Shown here in pieces: positions 45,931 through 54,220 of a stretch of 64,000 nucleotides of DNA. The translations under genes were made by a program, and so were the position numbers. The notes below the pieces were generated by a model. That model was given only the letters and a program-made list of their open reading frames with translations, did no database searches and was not told where the DNA came from. Numbering within the stretch: the stretch's first letter is position 1; the number at the start of each line of letters is the position of its first letter. Origin of the DNA: CAVREM01 sp963728825 (GTDB lineage: Bacteria; Acidobacteriota; Vicinamibacteria; Vicinamibacterales; CAVVIG01); assembly GCA_963728825.1 (NCBI GenBank), contig CAVSLA010000004.1, positions 1,364,001 through 1,428,000 on the forward strand, read 5' to 3'.

Positions 45931-47409
45931 GTGATTATACCGTCGCGGCGCTGGCGCTTCGCGGCGACGGCCGCGCTCGTCGGCGCAGTGTGCGGCATCA
46001 CCGCGGCGATCGTGGTCGCGCGTGACGGCCTGACGCTGACTCACTACGACGCCCGCGGCCATCTCGTCGTCGCACGCCGCATCGTCGACAGCTTGACGCC
46101 AGGATGGCAGCAGATCGGCGCGGTCTGGTTGCCGCTGCCGCACGTCCTCAACGCGGTCCCAGTTCAGCTCGACAGCATGTTTCGCAGCGGCCTCTCAGCG
46201 GTCGTCATCTCGGTCGTGTCGTTTACCGTGGCTGCCGGAGCGATTGCCTGGATAGCGTCAAGGCTGACCGAATCGCTGTGGGCCTCGACCGCCGCGCTGT
46301 TTACATTCGTCATCAATCCGAATCTGCTGTATCTGCAGAGCACCCCGCTGACCGAGCCATTGCTGCTCGCGACCACGCTGCTGGCGGTCGCGATGCTGAT
46401 CGAGTGGTGTGCCGCGGGAGCGCCCGCGAAGACCCACCAGCTGGTCGGGATGGTGTTCGCGTTGTCGTGCCTCACGCGCTACGAGGGCTGGCCGGTTACA
46501 GTGACCGCACTGGCGGGAGCCGTCTGGATGCGGCGTCGGGCTGGGCAGACGTTCGACGGCGCCGTTCGAGAAATCGCGCCGGTTGCCGTCTACCCTGCCG
46601 CGGCCATCGTCGCGTTCCTCATCTTCAGCCGGGTCGTCGTCGGTCAGTGGCTTGTCGCCGGCGGTTTCTTCGTCCCCGAGAATCTCGCCCTTGGCGATCC
46701 AGGGGCGGCGGCCAGCCAGGTCCTGACCGGAGTCCGTTCGCTGGGCGGTACGATCACGACGGTCATCGCGATCGTCGGTTTGATTGGCTTGATGGTGCGC
46801 GGTCTGTTCAGCCCGGCGGGCGCCGTCGCCGCCATCGGCCTCGCCCCCGCGGCGGCTGCCGCGCTGCCGTGGTTCGCATTCTTTCAAGGGCACCCGCATC
46901 GCGTGCGTTACATGGTTCCACTGCTCGCCGCGCAGGCGATCGGGGTCGGCGTGGCAGCAGCGCGCTGGGGACGCGCCGTGCCAGCCGCGGCGGCGGTGGT
47001 CATGATCATTGGCGCGCTCGAGATCCTGCCGATGTTCGGCGCGGCACCCATAACTGCCGAAGCCCAATGGGACATCCCGAACGCCGAAGCGCGGCGGCAG
47101 GTCACGAAGTGCCTCACACGCCAGTACGACGGCACGACCATCATGGCGAGCATGGACTCGCTCGCTCACTATCTGCAGGAGCTGTCGCGCGACGGATTTC
47201 AGCTTCGCGATTTTCTGCACGAGGGCAATGGGGACATCTGGCTCAGCGCCATCGAACGTGCGCGTCCGTTTGCCGGCTGGGTGCTGATCGACGAGTACTC
47301 CGAGGGTGGCGACATGCTCGCGCAACGCGCCCGCGAGAACCCACGATTGCTCGAGGGGTTCGCGCGGGTCTGCGAGGGCGGAGGAATGGCTCTCTACCGG
47401 CGTCAGTGA
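45931..47409 (+). CDS. GT-C-like polytopic membrane protein
   Basis: A 492-residue protein with about ten membrane helices. The first periplasmic loop has THYDARGHLVVARRIVDSL, with the acidic residue and Arg seen in ArnT/PMT-like GT-C enzymes; after the helices there is a short soluble tail (about 370-490). Start is GTG at 45931, and TAGAAT at 45919-45924 ends six bases before it, so the transcript is probably leaderless. The donor and acceptor are unknown. Confidence 0.72.
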   Translation: MIIPSRRWRFAATAALVGAVCGITAAIVVARDGLTLTHYDARGHLVVARRIVDSLTPGWQQIGAVWLPLPHVLNAVPVQLDSMFRSGLSAVVISVVSFTVAAGAIAWIASRLTESLWASTAALFTFVINPNLLYLQSTPLTEPLLLATTLLAVAMLIEWCAAGAPAKTHQLVGMVFALSCLTRYEGWPVTVTALAGAVWMRRRAGQTFDGAVREIAPVAVYPAAAIVAFLIFSRVVVGQWLVAGGFFVPENLALGDPGAAASQVLTGVRSLGGTITTVIAIVGLIGLMVRGLFSPAGAVAAIGLAPAAAAALPWFAFFQGHPHRVRYMVPLLAAQAIGVGVAAARWGRAVPAAAAVVMIIGALEILPMFGAAPITAEAQWDIPNAEARRQVTKCLTRQYDGTTIMASMDSLAHYLQELSRDGFQLRDFLHEGNGDIWLSAIERARPFAGWVLIDEYSEGGDMLAQRARENPRLLEGFARVCEGGGMALYRRQ

Positions 47410-47432
47410 GGATGTGCTGACCGAATGACGAC

Positions 47433-47460
47433 GGGCCTAAGAGGCCCGCCCCACGTACCG
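47433..47460. repeat. GGCGGACCT palindromic element, variant copy
   Basis: GGGCCTAAGAGGCCC followed by GCCCCACGTACC. Compared with the 10844 copy, the left arm changes GGACCT to GGGCCT and the right arm AGGTCC to AGGCCC, so pairing is kept. It lies between the convergent GT-C-like gene and the barrel gene. Confidence 0.85.
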
Positions 47461-47490
47461 ATCGAGCGTCGGCGGGCCATGTTTGGTCCT

Positions 47491-48204
47491 TCAGAACCTG
47501 ACGTTGAACGTCAGCAGGTAATTGAACCCGCCGAGATCGATCTTCTCTCCCGAGAATCCCTGATCCGTCGGCAATGTGCCTTCGGCGTTCTGATATCTGA
47601 TTTCGCCGCCGATATCCCACGCGCCGAGCGGCACGCGAATGCCACCAAGGATTACCGGACCTGCCGCGCCGCCGGTGCCGATGTAGGTATCGCGGAAGAT
47701 CGTGGAATCGAAGTCGACGAACTCGCCGCTTTCGCTGTAGCGCCACCGATAGAGGCCCACACCCGCGCCGATGTACGGCTGGATGCCACCAGAGTTCCGG
47801 CCGAGCGGTATGAATCGGAACGTGGCCGTGAACGGGACGATGCGCAGCTTGAAGTCCTGTTCGATTTCGCTGAAATCCTCGTTGACGAGGTCGGTGTACA
47901 CGCTTGGCACCGACTCGGAGTAGTAGCCGACGCCGAGCCCTGCTTCCGCCCGTTCGCCCAGCGCAATCAGCCACTCGCCCCCGAAGGTGACGTTGTTGAA
48001 GTCCTCGATGTTGAAGCTGAAATTATTCAGGTTATTGACCAGCACGTCGTCGCTGCGGCCGTCCGAGCGCGAGCGCGAGTCTTCGGGCGACAGCGTGAAC
48101 CCGCCGAGGTAGAAGTTGAACGATTGCTGTGCGGCAGCCGGCGACGGGGCGATGAACCCTGAAAGCAACGAGGCGACGGCGGTAACGGTGAGCAGTCGAC
48201 GCAT
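47491..48204 (-). CDS. Outer-membrane beta-barrel protein
   Basis: A 237-residue protein with signal peptide (cut near SPAAAQQ) and eight or so predicted strands, ending NYLLTFNVRF (terminal Phe). GIQPYIGAGVGLYRWRYSE is typical of OmpW/OmpA-type barrels. Function unknown. Its gene is followed on the same strand by no close partner; the downstream gap carries a palindromic element. Confidence 0.7.
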   Translation of the reverse strand: MRRLLTVTAVASLLSGFIAPSPAAAQQSFNFYLGGFTLSPEDSRSRSDGRSDDVLVNNLNNFSFNIEDFNNVTFGGEWLIALGERAEAGLGVGYYSESVPSVYTDLVNEDFSEIEQDFKLRIVPFTATFRFIPLGRNSGGIQPYIGAGVGLYRWRYSESGEFVDFDSTIFRDTYIGTGGAAGPVILGGIRVPLGAWDIGGEIRYQNAEGTLPTDQGFSGEKIDLGGFNYLLTFNVRF

Positions 48205-48307
48205 TGGAAACTCCTCGCCGGAGGACGAAGCAGAAGCAGTGCCAGCCCAGCTGCGAAAAACTGGCCTGAAATCGCCTTGCTCGGGGCCCGACTGTCCTCT
48301 GACGCGC

Positions 48308-49120
48308 TCAGCGCGTCCGCTCGAGGCGACCGCGGCGGAAGTCGCGGATTACCTGCAGCATCGGGTCGTGCAGGAGACCGTTGGTCGCCAGGACGTGGCC
48401 GGCACGGGATGAAAAGCGATCGCCCGTCAGGTTCGTGACGCGGCCGCCGGCTTCCTCGACGATCAGCGCGCCGCCGGCGATGTCCCACGGTTTGAGGTCG
48501 CTTTCCCAGAACCCGTCCATGCGTCCGGCGGCGACGTAACACAGGTCGATGGCCGCAGACCCCAGCCGACGGACGGCGCGGGCGCGGCCGACGAAGGCCG
48601 CGAACAGACCGACGATTTCGTCGACACGCTGATGCACGTCGTAGGGAAAGCCGGTGACGAGCAACGCATCCAGCAGATCGGCGGCGGCGGAGACCTGCAA
48701 CCGGCGTCCGTTCAGAAACGCGCCGCTGCCCCGCTCGGCGGTGAAGAGCTCTTTGCGCGTCGGATCGTAGACGGCCGCCAGCTGCGCCGTGCCGTCGATT
48801 TCCAGCGCGAGCGAGGCGCAGAAGATCGGCAGCCCGTGCGCGAAGTTGGTGGTGCCGTCGATCGGATCGAACACCCAGCACGGACCGGGCGGCGGCGATC
48901 CGCTGCCGCCCATTTCTTCGCCGAGCACCGCGTGATCCGGAAAGCGGTCCGCGATCATCTCGCGGAAGCTCCGCTCGATCGCCACGTCCACTTCGGTCAC
49001 GAGGTCGATCGCGCTTTTCTTGTCGACGCGGAAGCTCTTGCCGACCCGCGACAGCATGACGTCGCCGGCGTGGACGACCGCCTCGACGGCGGTGGTCAGC
49101 CATAGCGGATCGAGGGTCAC
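48308..49120 (-). CDS. suhB: Inositol-1-monophosphatase family protein
   Basis: A 270-residue Mg-dependent phosphatase. Seen: LVTEVDVAIERSFREMI, WVFDPIDGTTNFAHG (motif DPxDGTxNF), and SDLKPWDIAGGALIVEEAGG (motif WDxAAG). The substrate may be inositol or another sugar phosphate, or it may act as a SuhB-type protein. GTG start at 49120 overlaps the kinase-like gene stop (GTGA), so the two are coupled. Confidence 0.92.
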   Translation of the reverse strand: MTLDPLWLTTAVEAVVHAGDVMLSRVGKSFRVDKKSAIDLVTEVDVAIERSFREMIADRFPDHAVLGEEMGGSGSPPPGPCWVFDPIDGTTNFAHGLPIFCASLALEIDGTAQLAAVYDPTRKELFTAERGSGAFLNGRRLQVSAAADLLDALLVTGFPYDVHQRVDEIVGLFAAFVGRARAVRRLGSAAIDLCYVAAGRMDGFWESDLKPWDIAGGALIVEEAGGRVTNLTGDRFSSRAGHVLATNGLLHDPMLQVIRDFRRGRLERTR

Positions 49121-49569
49121 GCTGCGGGCTGGACCCGCTTGGTCATGCGGATCTCCATGCCGCCTTCGGGCGCGCGTTGGAGGATCACGTCGTCCATGAA
49201 GCTGCGAATGAGGAAGATGCCGCGCCCGCTCGCCTTGAGCAGGTTTTCGGGCGCGAGAGGGTTGGCGACGTGTTCCGGGTCGAATCCAGGCCCTTGATCC
49301 CGCACCCGGATTTTCAATTCGGCGACGTCGGTGGCCGCTTCGAAGTCGACGAAGACCCGCTTGCGGACATCGCTCTGGTTGCCGTGCTTGATGGCGTTGA
49401 TCACCGATTCACGGATGGCGACGCCGACCCAGTGGACCGCCTCTTCATCGAGGCCGACATCGCGCCCCATGTGGTCGCTGACGACCTGCACGAGGTCGAG
49501 CATTTCAAACGCGCTGGTGAACTCGAGCCTCAGCGAGCGGGGTGCGGCCATGGGGCCCTTGAATACCAT
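49117..49569 (-). CDS. RsbW-like ATP-binding anti-sigma/serine kinase
   Basis: A 150-residue HATPase_c_2 protein. VGVAIRESVINAIKHGNQ carries the N box and VRDQGPGFDPEHVANPL the G1 box (DxGxGFD), followed by GRGIFLIRSFMDDV (G2). These proteins regulate sigma factors by partner switching or phosphorylate STAS proteins; no partner is visible in the window. It is the upstream member of the pair with the phosphatase gene. The flanking gap at 49570-49669 has no visible gene. Confidence 0.88.
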   Translation of the reverse strand: MVFKGPMAAPRSLRLEFTSAFEMLDLVQVVSDHMGRDVGLDEEAVHWVGVAIRESVINAIKHGNQSDVRKRVFVDFEAATDVAELKIRVRDQGPGFDPEHVANPLAPENLLKASGRGIFLIRSFMDDVILQRAPEGGMEIRMTKRVQPAA

Positions 49570-49669
49570 CCCAACTCTAGAGCCATGTCAAGACAGGCGG
49601 AAGCGGCGTCCGCCAGCATCCGGGTAAGCGGGCTCCCGGGTAAACCCGGGGCAATGGCAAAGAAGTAAG

Positions 49670-50971
49670 ATGCTGACCATGGCTTCAGCGTCCGCGGCCA
49701 CCGTGTCGCCGGCCCGACGTCTGCGCGGCCGGTTGCGGGTGCCTGGGGACAAGTCGATCTCCCATCGTTATGCGCTGCTCGCCGCCATCGCCGACGGAAC
49801 CTCCCGACTGTCCAACTACGCGCCAGGCGCGGACTGCCGGTCGACCCTGGCCTGCCTGCGAGGGCTCGGCATAGAGGTCCGCGAGGACGAGGACGTCGTC
49901 ACTATAGTGGGACGAGGTTTCGCCGGCTGGCGTTCACCAGCCAGCGCCCTGGATGCCGGGAATTCCGGGACCGCCATGCGCATGCTCCTGGGGCTGTTGG
50001 CCGCGCAGCCGTTCACCAGCACGCTTGTCGGCGACGAATCGCTGTCGCGCCGGCCGATGAGGCGAGTGATCGACCCCCTCACCCAAATGGGTGCCCGGAT
50101 CGATGCGGTGGACGGCCATGCGCCGATGACCGTCCACGGTGCGACTTTGCACGGCATTTCCTACCAGCCGTCGATTCCAAGCGCTCAGGTCAAGAGTGCG
50201 GTTCTCCTGGCCGGGCTGCATGCCAGCGGCACGACGTCGGTGACCGAGCCGGCCCAGACCAGGGACCACACCGAGCGGGCGTTTGCCGCGTTCGGCATTC
50301 ACGTGCGGGTCGACGGTCGCACGATCGCGATTGACGGCGGCCAGAAAGCGACGGCACAGCAGCTGGACGTTCCCGGTGACTTCTCCTCTGCGGCCTTCTG
50401 GATGGTGGCGGCCGCCGCCCTGCCCGGGTCGCAGATTTCCATCGATGACGTCGGGCTGAACCCGACCCGGGTGGGTCTCATCGACGTGTTGCGACGGTAC
50501 GGCGCCCGCGTTCACGTCGAACAGCGGACTGACGCCGCCGGCGAGCCCTCGGGCACCATCGTGGTCGAGGCCGACCGGACGGGCTCCGTTGAAATCGGCC
50601 CCGACGAGGTCCCGAGTCTGATCGACGAGCTCCCGGCTCTTGCGGCGCTGGCGGCGAACGGCGGCGAAGTATCGGTTCGCGGCGCCGCCGAGCTCCGGGT
50701 CAAGGAAAGCGACCGCATTGCCGCGTTGGTAAAGGGCTTCCGTGCGCTCGGCATCGACGCCGACGAACGGCCGGACGGCTTCGTCGTGCGCGGGTCCGGC
50801 GCCCCCTCGGGAGGGGTGGCCGACGCGCAGGGCGACCACCGGATGGCGATGTCGTTCGCCATTGCCGCGCTCGCCGCCGAGCGTCCGTCACGCGTCGAGG
50901 GGGCTGATTCGGTGGCGATCTCGTATCCAGGGTTTTTCGACACGCTGAGCACGCTGGTCACGGGTCGATAG
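49670..50971 (+). CDS. aroA: 3-Phosphoshikimate 1-carboxyvinyltransferase (EPSP synthase)
   Basis: Sixth step of the shikimate pathway. The 433 residues contain RVPGDKSISHRYALLAAIADG (about 26-44, substrate binding), LDAGNSGTAMRMLLGLLA (the LxGNAGTAxR signature), VKSAVLLAGL, and RVKESDRIAALVKGF. LDAGNSGT with Ser where many have Ala is seen in class II-like enzymes. A second ATG at 49679 is possible. shikimate kinase follows 18 bp later, so the two form an operon. Confidence 0.95.
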   Translation: MLTMASASAATVSPARRLRGRLRVPGDKSISHRYALLAAIADGTSRLSNYAPGADCRSTLACLRGLGIEVREDEDVVTIVGRGFAGWRSPASALDAGNSGTAMRMLLGLLAAQPFTSTLVGDESLSRRPMRRVIDPLTQMGARIDAVDGHAPMTVHGATLHGISYQPSIPSAQVKSAVLLAGLHASGTTSVTEPAQTRDHTERAFAAFGIHVRVDGRTIAIDGGQKATAQQLDVPGDFSSAAFWMVAAAALPGSQISIDDVGLNPTRVGLIDVLRRYGARVHVEQRTDAAGEPSGTIVVEADRTGSVEIGPDEVPSLIDELPALAALAANGGEVSVRGAAELRVKESDRIAALVKGFRALGIDADERPDGFVVRGSGAPSGGVADAQGDHRMAMSFAIAALAAERPSRVEGADSVAISYPGFFDTLSTLVTGR

Positions 50972-50989
50972 GCAGCGAACGATTCGAGC

Positions 50990-51490
50990 GTGAAAACGGA
51001 CAAGATCTACCTGGTCGGATTCATGGGCGCCGGGAAGACGACCGTCGCGCGAGCGCTCGCACGGCGTTTGGGATGGCGCGCCGTCGACATCGACGAAGCG
51101 ATCGAGTCGCGCGAGCATCAAACCGTCGCCGACCTGTTCGCGCGCCGGGGTGAGCCCTACTTCAGATCTGCCGAACGAACCGTGCTGATCGACCAACTGG
51201 GTGCGCGGCACACCGTTGTCGCCACCGGCGGCGGAACCTTCGTCGATCCCGAGAACCGCTCTCTCATCAACAGTGACGGGACGTCGATCTGGCTCGACGT
51301 CCCGCTGTCACAGCTCATTCAACGCATACCGGCGGACGGCCGTCGACCGCTGGCGGCCGACCGGGCCGAATTCGAACGGCTGTATGCGGCGCGGCGCGCC
51401 GCCTACGAGCAGGCGCACCGGCGCGTCGACGCCGGCCGGCCGGCGGTCGGGACGATCGTCGAAGAGTTGGTCGATTGGCTGGAAGCATAG
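50990..51490 (+). CDS. aroK: Shikimate kinase
   Basis: Phosphorylates shikimate, the step before AroA. The 166-residue product has the Walker A GFMGAGKTTVARALARRL (about residues 10-27), DIDEAIESREHQTVADLFA, and VATGGGTFVDPENR, with RRPLAADRAEFERLYAARR as the LID. Start is GTG at 50990. The next gene follows after 12 bp. Confidence 0.95.
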   Translation: MKTDKIYLVGFMGAGKTTVARALARRLGWRAVDIDEAIESREHQTVADLFARRGEPYFRSAERTVLIDQLGARHTVVATGGGTFVDPENRSLINSDGTSIWLDVPLSQLIQRIPADGRRPLAADRAEFERLYAARRAAYEQAHRRVDAGRPAVGTIVEELVDWLEA

Positions 51491-51502
51491 GAGAATAGGC
51501 CG

Positions 51503-52246
51503 CTGCGTTACCTCGTTCTCACCGACATCCACGCCAACCTCGAGGCCTTGGAGGTTTGCGTTGCCGACGCGCGAAACCGCGGCTTCGACGAAACGCTGGT
51601 GCTCGGCGACGTCGTCGGCTATGGTGCCGATCCCAATGCGGTCGTCGCCGTGGTGCAGGAACTGCAGCCGGTGGCAATCGTCCGCGGCAACCATGACAAG
51701 GTGGCCAGCGGCCTGGATCAGGCCGATGGCTTCAACGCCGTGGCGCGCGCAGCCGCGCAGTGGACCCTGGATACCCTCGAGCCCGACAACCGCGACTGGC
51801 TGGCCGCCCTGCCCGCGGGGCCGCTCGCCGTTGACGATCTGGTCGAAATCTGCCACGGCGCACCATTTGACGAAGACGCATATGTCTTCGATGAGACCGA
51901 TGCGCTTCGCGCGCTGAAGAGCATGTCGCGGCCGCTCTGCCTCTTCGGGCATACGCATTTCCCGGTCACGTTCCAGCTGGCGGAAGGTGAGCTTCACGCG
52001 ATCGGCCCGGCGACGGCCGCAGAGGCACGCCTGGAGCTCAGCGACGACATCCTTTATCTGGTGAATCCGGGTGCGGTTGGCCAGCCGCGCGATGGCGATC
52101 CACGGGCTGCCTACGCCATCGTCGAGGTCGAAAAGAAGCGGGTCCATCTCTATCGGCTGGAGTACCCGGTCGGCCAGGCGCAGGCGAAAATCGTCAACGC
52201 CGGACTGCCGCCGGTCCTGGCAAAGCGTCTGTCGGTGGGTCGTTGA
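51503..52246 (+). CDS. Metallophosphoesterase (MJ0936/YfcE type), probable CTG start
   Basis: A calcineurin-like phosphoesterase of about 247 residues. YLVLTDIHANLEAL supplies the first metal motif (DxH), LVLGDVVGYGADP the GDxxxxG motif, IVRGNHDK the GNHD motif, and CLFGHTHFPV the GHTH motif. The only frame that keeps the N-terminal DxH has no ATG, GTG or TTG before it; a TAG lies at 51488-51490. The CTG at 51503, replacing the Met of typical family starts, has AGGAG about ten bases upstream and is the best start. The family acts on phosphodiesters or phosphoproteins. Confidence 0.88.
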   Translation: MRYLVLTDIHANLEALEVCVADARNRGFDETLVLGDVVGYGADPNAVVAVVQELQPVAIVRGNHDKVASGLDQADGFNAVARAAAQWTLDTLEPDNRDWLAALPAGPLAVDDLVEICHGAPFDEDAYVFDETDALRALKSMSRPLCLFGHTHFPVTFQLAEGELHAIGPATAAEARLELSDDILYLVNPGAVGQPRDGDPRAAYAIVEVEKKRVHLYRLEYPVGQAQAKIVNAGLPPVLAKRLSVGR

Positions 52247-52264
52247 GAGAGGTTTGACAAGGGA

Positions 52265-52310
52265 GGCGGGCCTGAGAGGCCCGCCCTACGTACCCCTCGT
52301 CCTACGTACC
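52265..52310. repeat. GGCGGACCT palindromic element, variant with TACGTACC tail
   Basis: GGCGGGCCTGAGAGGCCCGCC followed by CTACGTACC, with a second CCTACGTACC at 52301-52310. The stem of nine pairs is intact and uses the G-C variant also seen at 47433. The tail supplies the stop codon of the small minus-strand ORF at 52302. Only 55 bp separate the phosphoesterase and the ccm operon end. Confidence 0.85.
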
Positions 52311-52475
52311 GGTCTTGCGCGGCTCGCTTGGCCGGCTGGCTCTGGCGGCACGCTCTTCACGTCGGCGCAGTTCGGCCGCATAGGCGTCGCGGGCGGCTCG
52401 GGCGCCAAGAATCCATCCGATGACCAGCCCGACCAGCAGGACCGCCGGGATGAACAGGAAGTGACCGGCCGTCAC
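52302..52475 (-). CDS. Small one-helix membrane protein at the end of the ccm operon
   Basis: A 57-residue ORF: GTG start overlapping the ccmD-like stop (GTGA), one membrane helix (FLFIPAVLLVGLVIGWILG) and a basic helical tail (RREERAARASRPSEP). No family recognised. Overlap and layout support translation as the last gene of the operon. It may attach to the Ccm complex, but this is inference. Its stop lies in a palindromic repeat tail. Confidence 0.5.
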   Translation of the reverse strand: MTAGHFLFIPAVLLVGLVIGWILGARAARDAYAAELRRREERAARASRPSEPRKTGT

Positions 52476-52732
52476 CGCGCAGTCTCAGACTTTCGCAACA
52501 GGACCTGCATTTCCGTCTCGACCCGCGCGAGTCGACGCCAGATCGTCCAGACGTAAAGCATCAACCCGAGCCAGACGATGATGTAGACGCCAATGAGCAG
52601 CGGTGCGGCGGGCACCGTTTCGGTTGGCGGTCCTGTGACGGGAACGTACTCGTTGACCTGCGGCGGCTGCGCCAGCAGCACGTTCGACGTCAGAAGAGCC
52701 GACCACACGGCAATGAAAATTCGTCGGACCAT
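52472..52732 (-). CDS. ccmD: CcmD-family protein
   Basis: An 86-residue protein: signal-like first helix (residues 1-20, VRRIFIAVWSALLTSNVLLA), linker, then a second helix (APLLIGVYIIVWLGLMLYVWTIW) with RRLARVETEMQVLLRK after it, the usual basic CcmD tail. CcmD links CcmC, CcmE and the CcmAB transporter. The extra N-terminal helix makes it longer than the typical 45-70 residue form. ATG at 52732 lies one base after the ccmC stop. Confidence 0.75.
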   Translation of the reverse strand: MVRRIFIAVWSALLTSNVLLAQPPQVNEYVPVTGPPTETVPAAPLLIGVYIIVWLGLMLYVWTIWRRLARVETEMQVLLRKSETAR

Positions 52733-52733
52733 G

Positions 52734-53390
52734 TCATTCCTCGGCTGCGAGATAGAGATCGTCCAGCGCGGCACGCTGACGTTCGAGGCGCACCCGTGCG
52801 GTCATCAACAGTGAGTAGAACAGGAAGAACGCGGCCACGCAGAACCAGAACGGCTCGCGCATGCCCGCTGGCAGCGTCGGTGCCACGGTCGTCTGCGGGT
52901 GGATCGTGCGCCAGATGTTGACCGAGAGATAGATGAACGGCACATTGGCGGCGCCGAACAGCGCGAGGCCAGCCGCCAGCTTTTCGGAGCCGGGACCGCC
53001 GTACTTGCGCAGGACCAGGTAGGCCAGCGAAATCAGCCACCCGACGAACGACATGGTGAGCCGCGCGTCCCACACCCACCAGATACCCCAGGCCTTACGT
53101 GCCCACAGCGGGCCGGTGAGCAGCACGATCAGCCCGAACACGGCCGTCAACTCCGCAGCCGCCAGCGCGACATGATCCGCGCCGCGGTTCTTCTTCCACA
53201 GGAACATGGCGCTGGCAATGCCGGCGACCAGGCCGGAGATCAACATCACCATTCCCGAAGGTGCATGGTAGTACATGACCTTCTGAATGAGCAGCATCGT
53301 CGACTCGTACGGCGCCTGCGCGATGAAGATCGGCGCGTAGGCGAACATCGCGGCGGCGATGACCAGAAGTGGGACGAATGCTGTTCGCAT
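52734..53390 (-). CDS. ccmC: Heme exporter protein CcmC
   Basis: A 218-residue protein of six membrane helices. It contains the tryptophan-rich heme handling loop AWGIWWVWDARLTMSFV (WWD domain) and flanking His residues (MYYHAP, TIHPQ). CcmC loads heme onto CcmE. It sits between ccmB and ccmD with almost no gaps. Confidence 0.93.
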   Translation of the reverse strand: MRTAFVPLLVIAAAMFAYAPIFIAQAPYESTMLLIQKVMYYHAPSGMVMLISGLVAGIASAMFLWKKNRGADHVALAAAELTAVFGLIVLLTGPLWARKAWGIWWVWDARLTMSFVGWLISLAYLVLRKYGGPGSEKLAAGLALFGAANVPFIYLSVNIWRTIHPQTTVAPTLPAGMREPFWFCVAAFFLFYSLLMTARVRLERQRAALDDLYLAAEE

Positions 53391-54068
53391 CTATTCAGTC
53401 ATCAGCGGTTCAAAAGTCCACAACGCGAGCGTCACGAACACGATATCGAACGAAATCAGAATCGCGATCCACAAGAGCGCGAGCGACGGCTCCGCGGGGT
53501 CCTGCAACAGCGCCGCGGTGCCCCGCACTCCGGCAATCATGACCGGAACCGTGATCGGATACAACAGGATCGGCAGCAGTACATCACGCGTGCGCGCGCG
53601 GACCAGCATTGCCGCGAACAGCGTACCAACCGCCGCAAACCCCAGCGTACCCAGAAACAGTAATGGTGTCAGCAGCGCCAGCTGGCCAAATAGATCGGCT
53701 TGGAACAGCACAGCGACCAGCGGGACGATCAGCAGCTCGGTGGCCACCAGCAGCGCCAGTATCCCGAGCAGTTTGCCGACGTAGATCGCGGCGCGCGGTG
53801 CCGGGGCCAGCAGCAACGCCCGGAGCGTTTCCGAATACCGCTCGCGCTCGAAGGTGCGGCCGAGCGCCAGCGTGCCCGAGAACGCGATCGCGATCCAGAT
53901 GATCCCGGCCGCCGCGTCCTGCAGCGGTTGTCCCTCCACCACGAAGGTGAGCGAGAAGATCAGGATGCACGACAGAGCGAACAGCAGCGTCGTGTAGACG
54001 ATCTCGCGGCTCTTGACCTCGATCGCGAAGTCTTTCTTGAGAACGAGGAGGGCGGTTCTGAAAAACAT
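53391..54068 (-). CDS. ccmB: Heme exporter protein CcmB
   Basis: A 225-residue membrane subunit with six helices (ILIFSLTFVVEG, ALGRTFERERYSETLRALLLAPAPR, ELLIVPLVAVLFQ). It forms the ABC permease with CcmA that releases holo-CcmE from CcmC. The start ATG at 54068 overlaps the stop of a 50-residue ORF in TAATG and lies six bases from hairpin element F. Confidence 0.93.
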   Translation of the reverse strand: MFFRTALLVLKKDFAIEVKSREIVYTTLLFALSCILIFSLTFVVEGQPLQDAAAGIIWIAIAFSGTLALGRTFERERYSETLRALLLAPAPRAAIYVGKLLGILALLVATELLIVPLVAVLFQADLFGQLALLTPLLFLGTLGFAAVGTLFAAMLVRARTRDVLLPILLYPITVPVMIAGVRGTAALLQDPAEPSLALLWIAILISFDIVFVTLALWTFEPLMTE

Positions 54069-54220
54069 TACTTCACTAGCGCTGGGGCCCCATCCCCAGC
54101 GCGTTCTTCGATGATGCCTCGCCTCGGATAGGTGACGGTTCCTCGGCTCGGCATGGCCGCGGGCGCTCTGTCATCATCAGCCAGGGGCGCTTCGGTCATC
54201 AGTCGGGGGCGCTCGGTCAT
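54068..54220 (-). CDS. 50-residue ORF between ccmA and ccmB
   Basis: The ORF starts in the ccmA stop (TGATG, at 54220) and ends in the ccmB start (TAATG), so it fills the gap exactly and would couple both genes. It begins MTERPRLMTEAPLADDDRAP, made by imperfect copies of CTGATGACCGAGCGCCCC, and its end encodes hairpin element F. No family is recognised and the sequence is of low complexity, so it may be a by-product of repeats. Confidence 0.4.
   Translation of the reverse strand: MTERPRLMTEAPLADDDRAPAAMPSRGTVTYPRRGIIEERAGDGAPALVK
54074..54130 (-). repeat. Conserved hairpin element F, copy 2, upstream of ccmB
   Basis: On the minus strand TATCCGAGGCGAGGCATCA, then GAAGAACGCGCTGGGG and ATGGGGCCCCAGCGC. 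CGCTGGGG pairs with CCCCAGCG. Copy 1 is at 15555-15613. Both stand 6-9 bases from a start codon. Confidence 0.8.
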
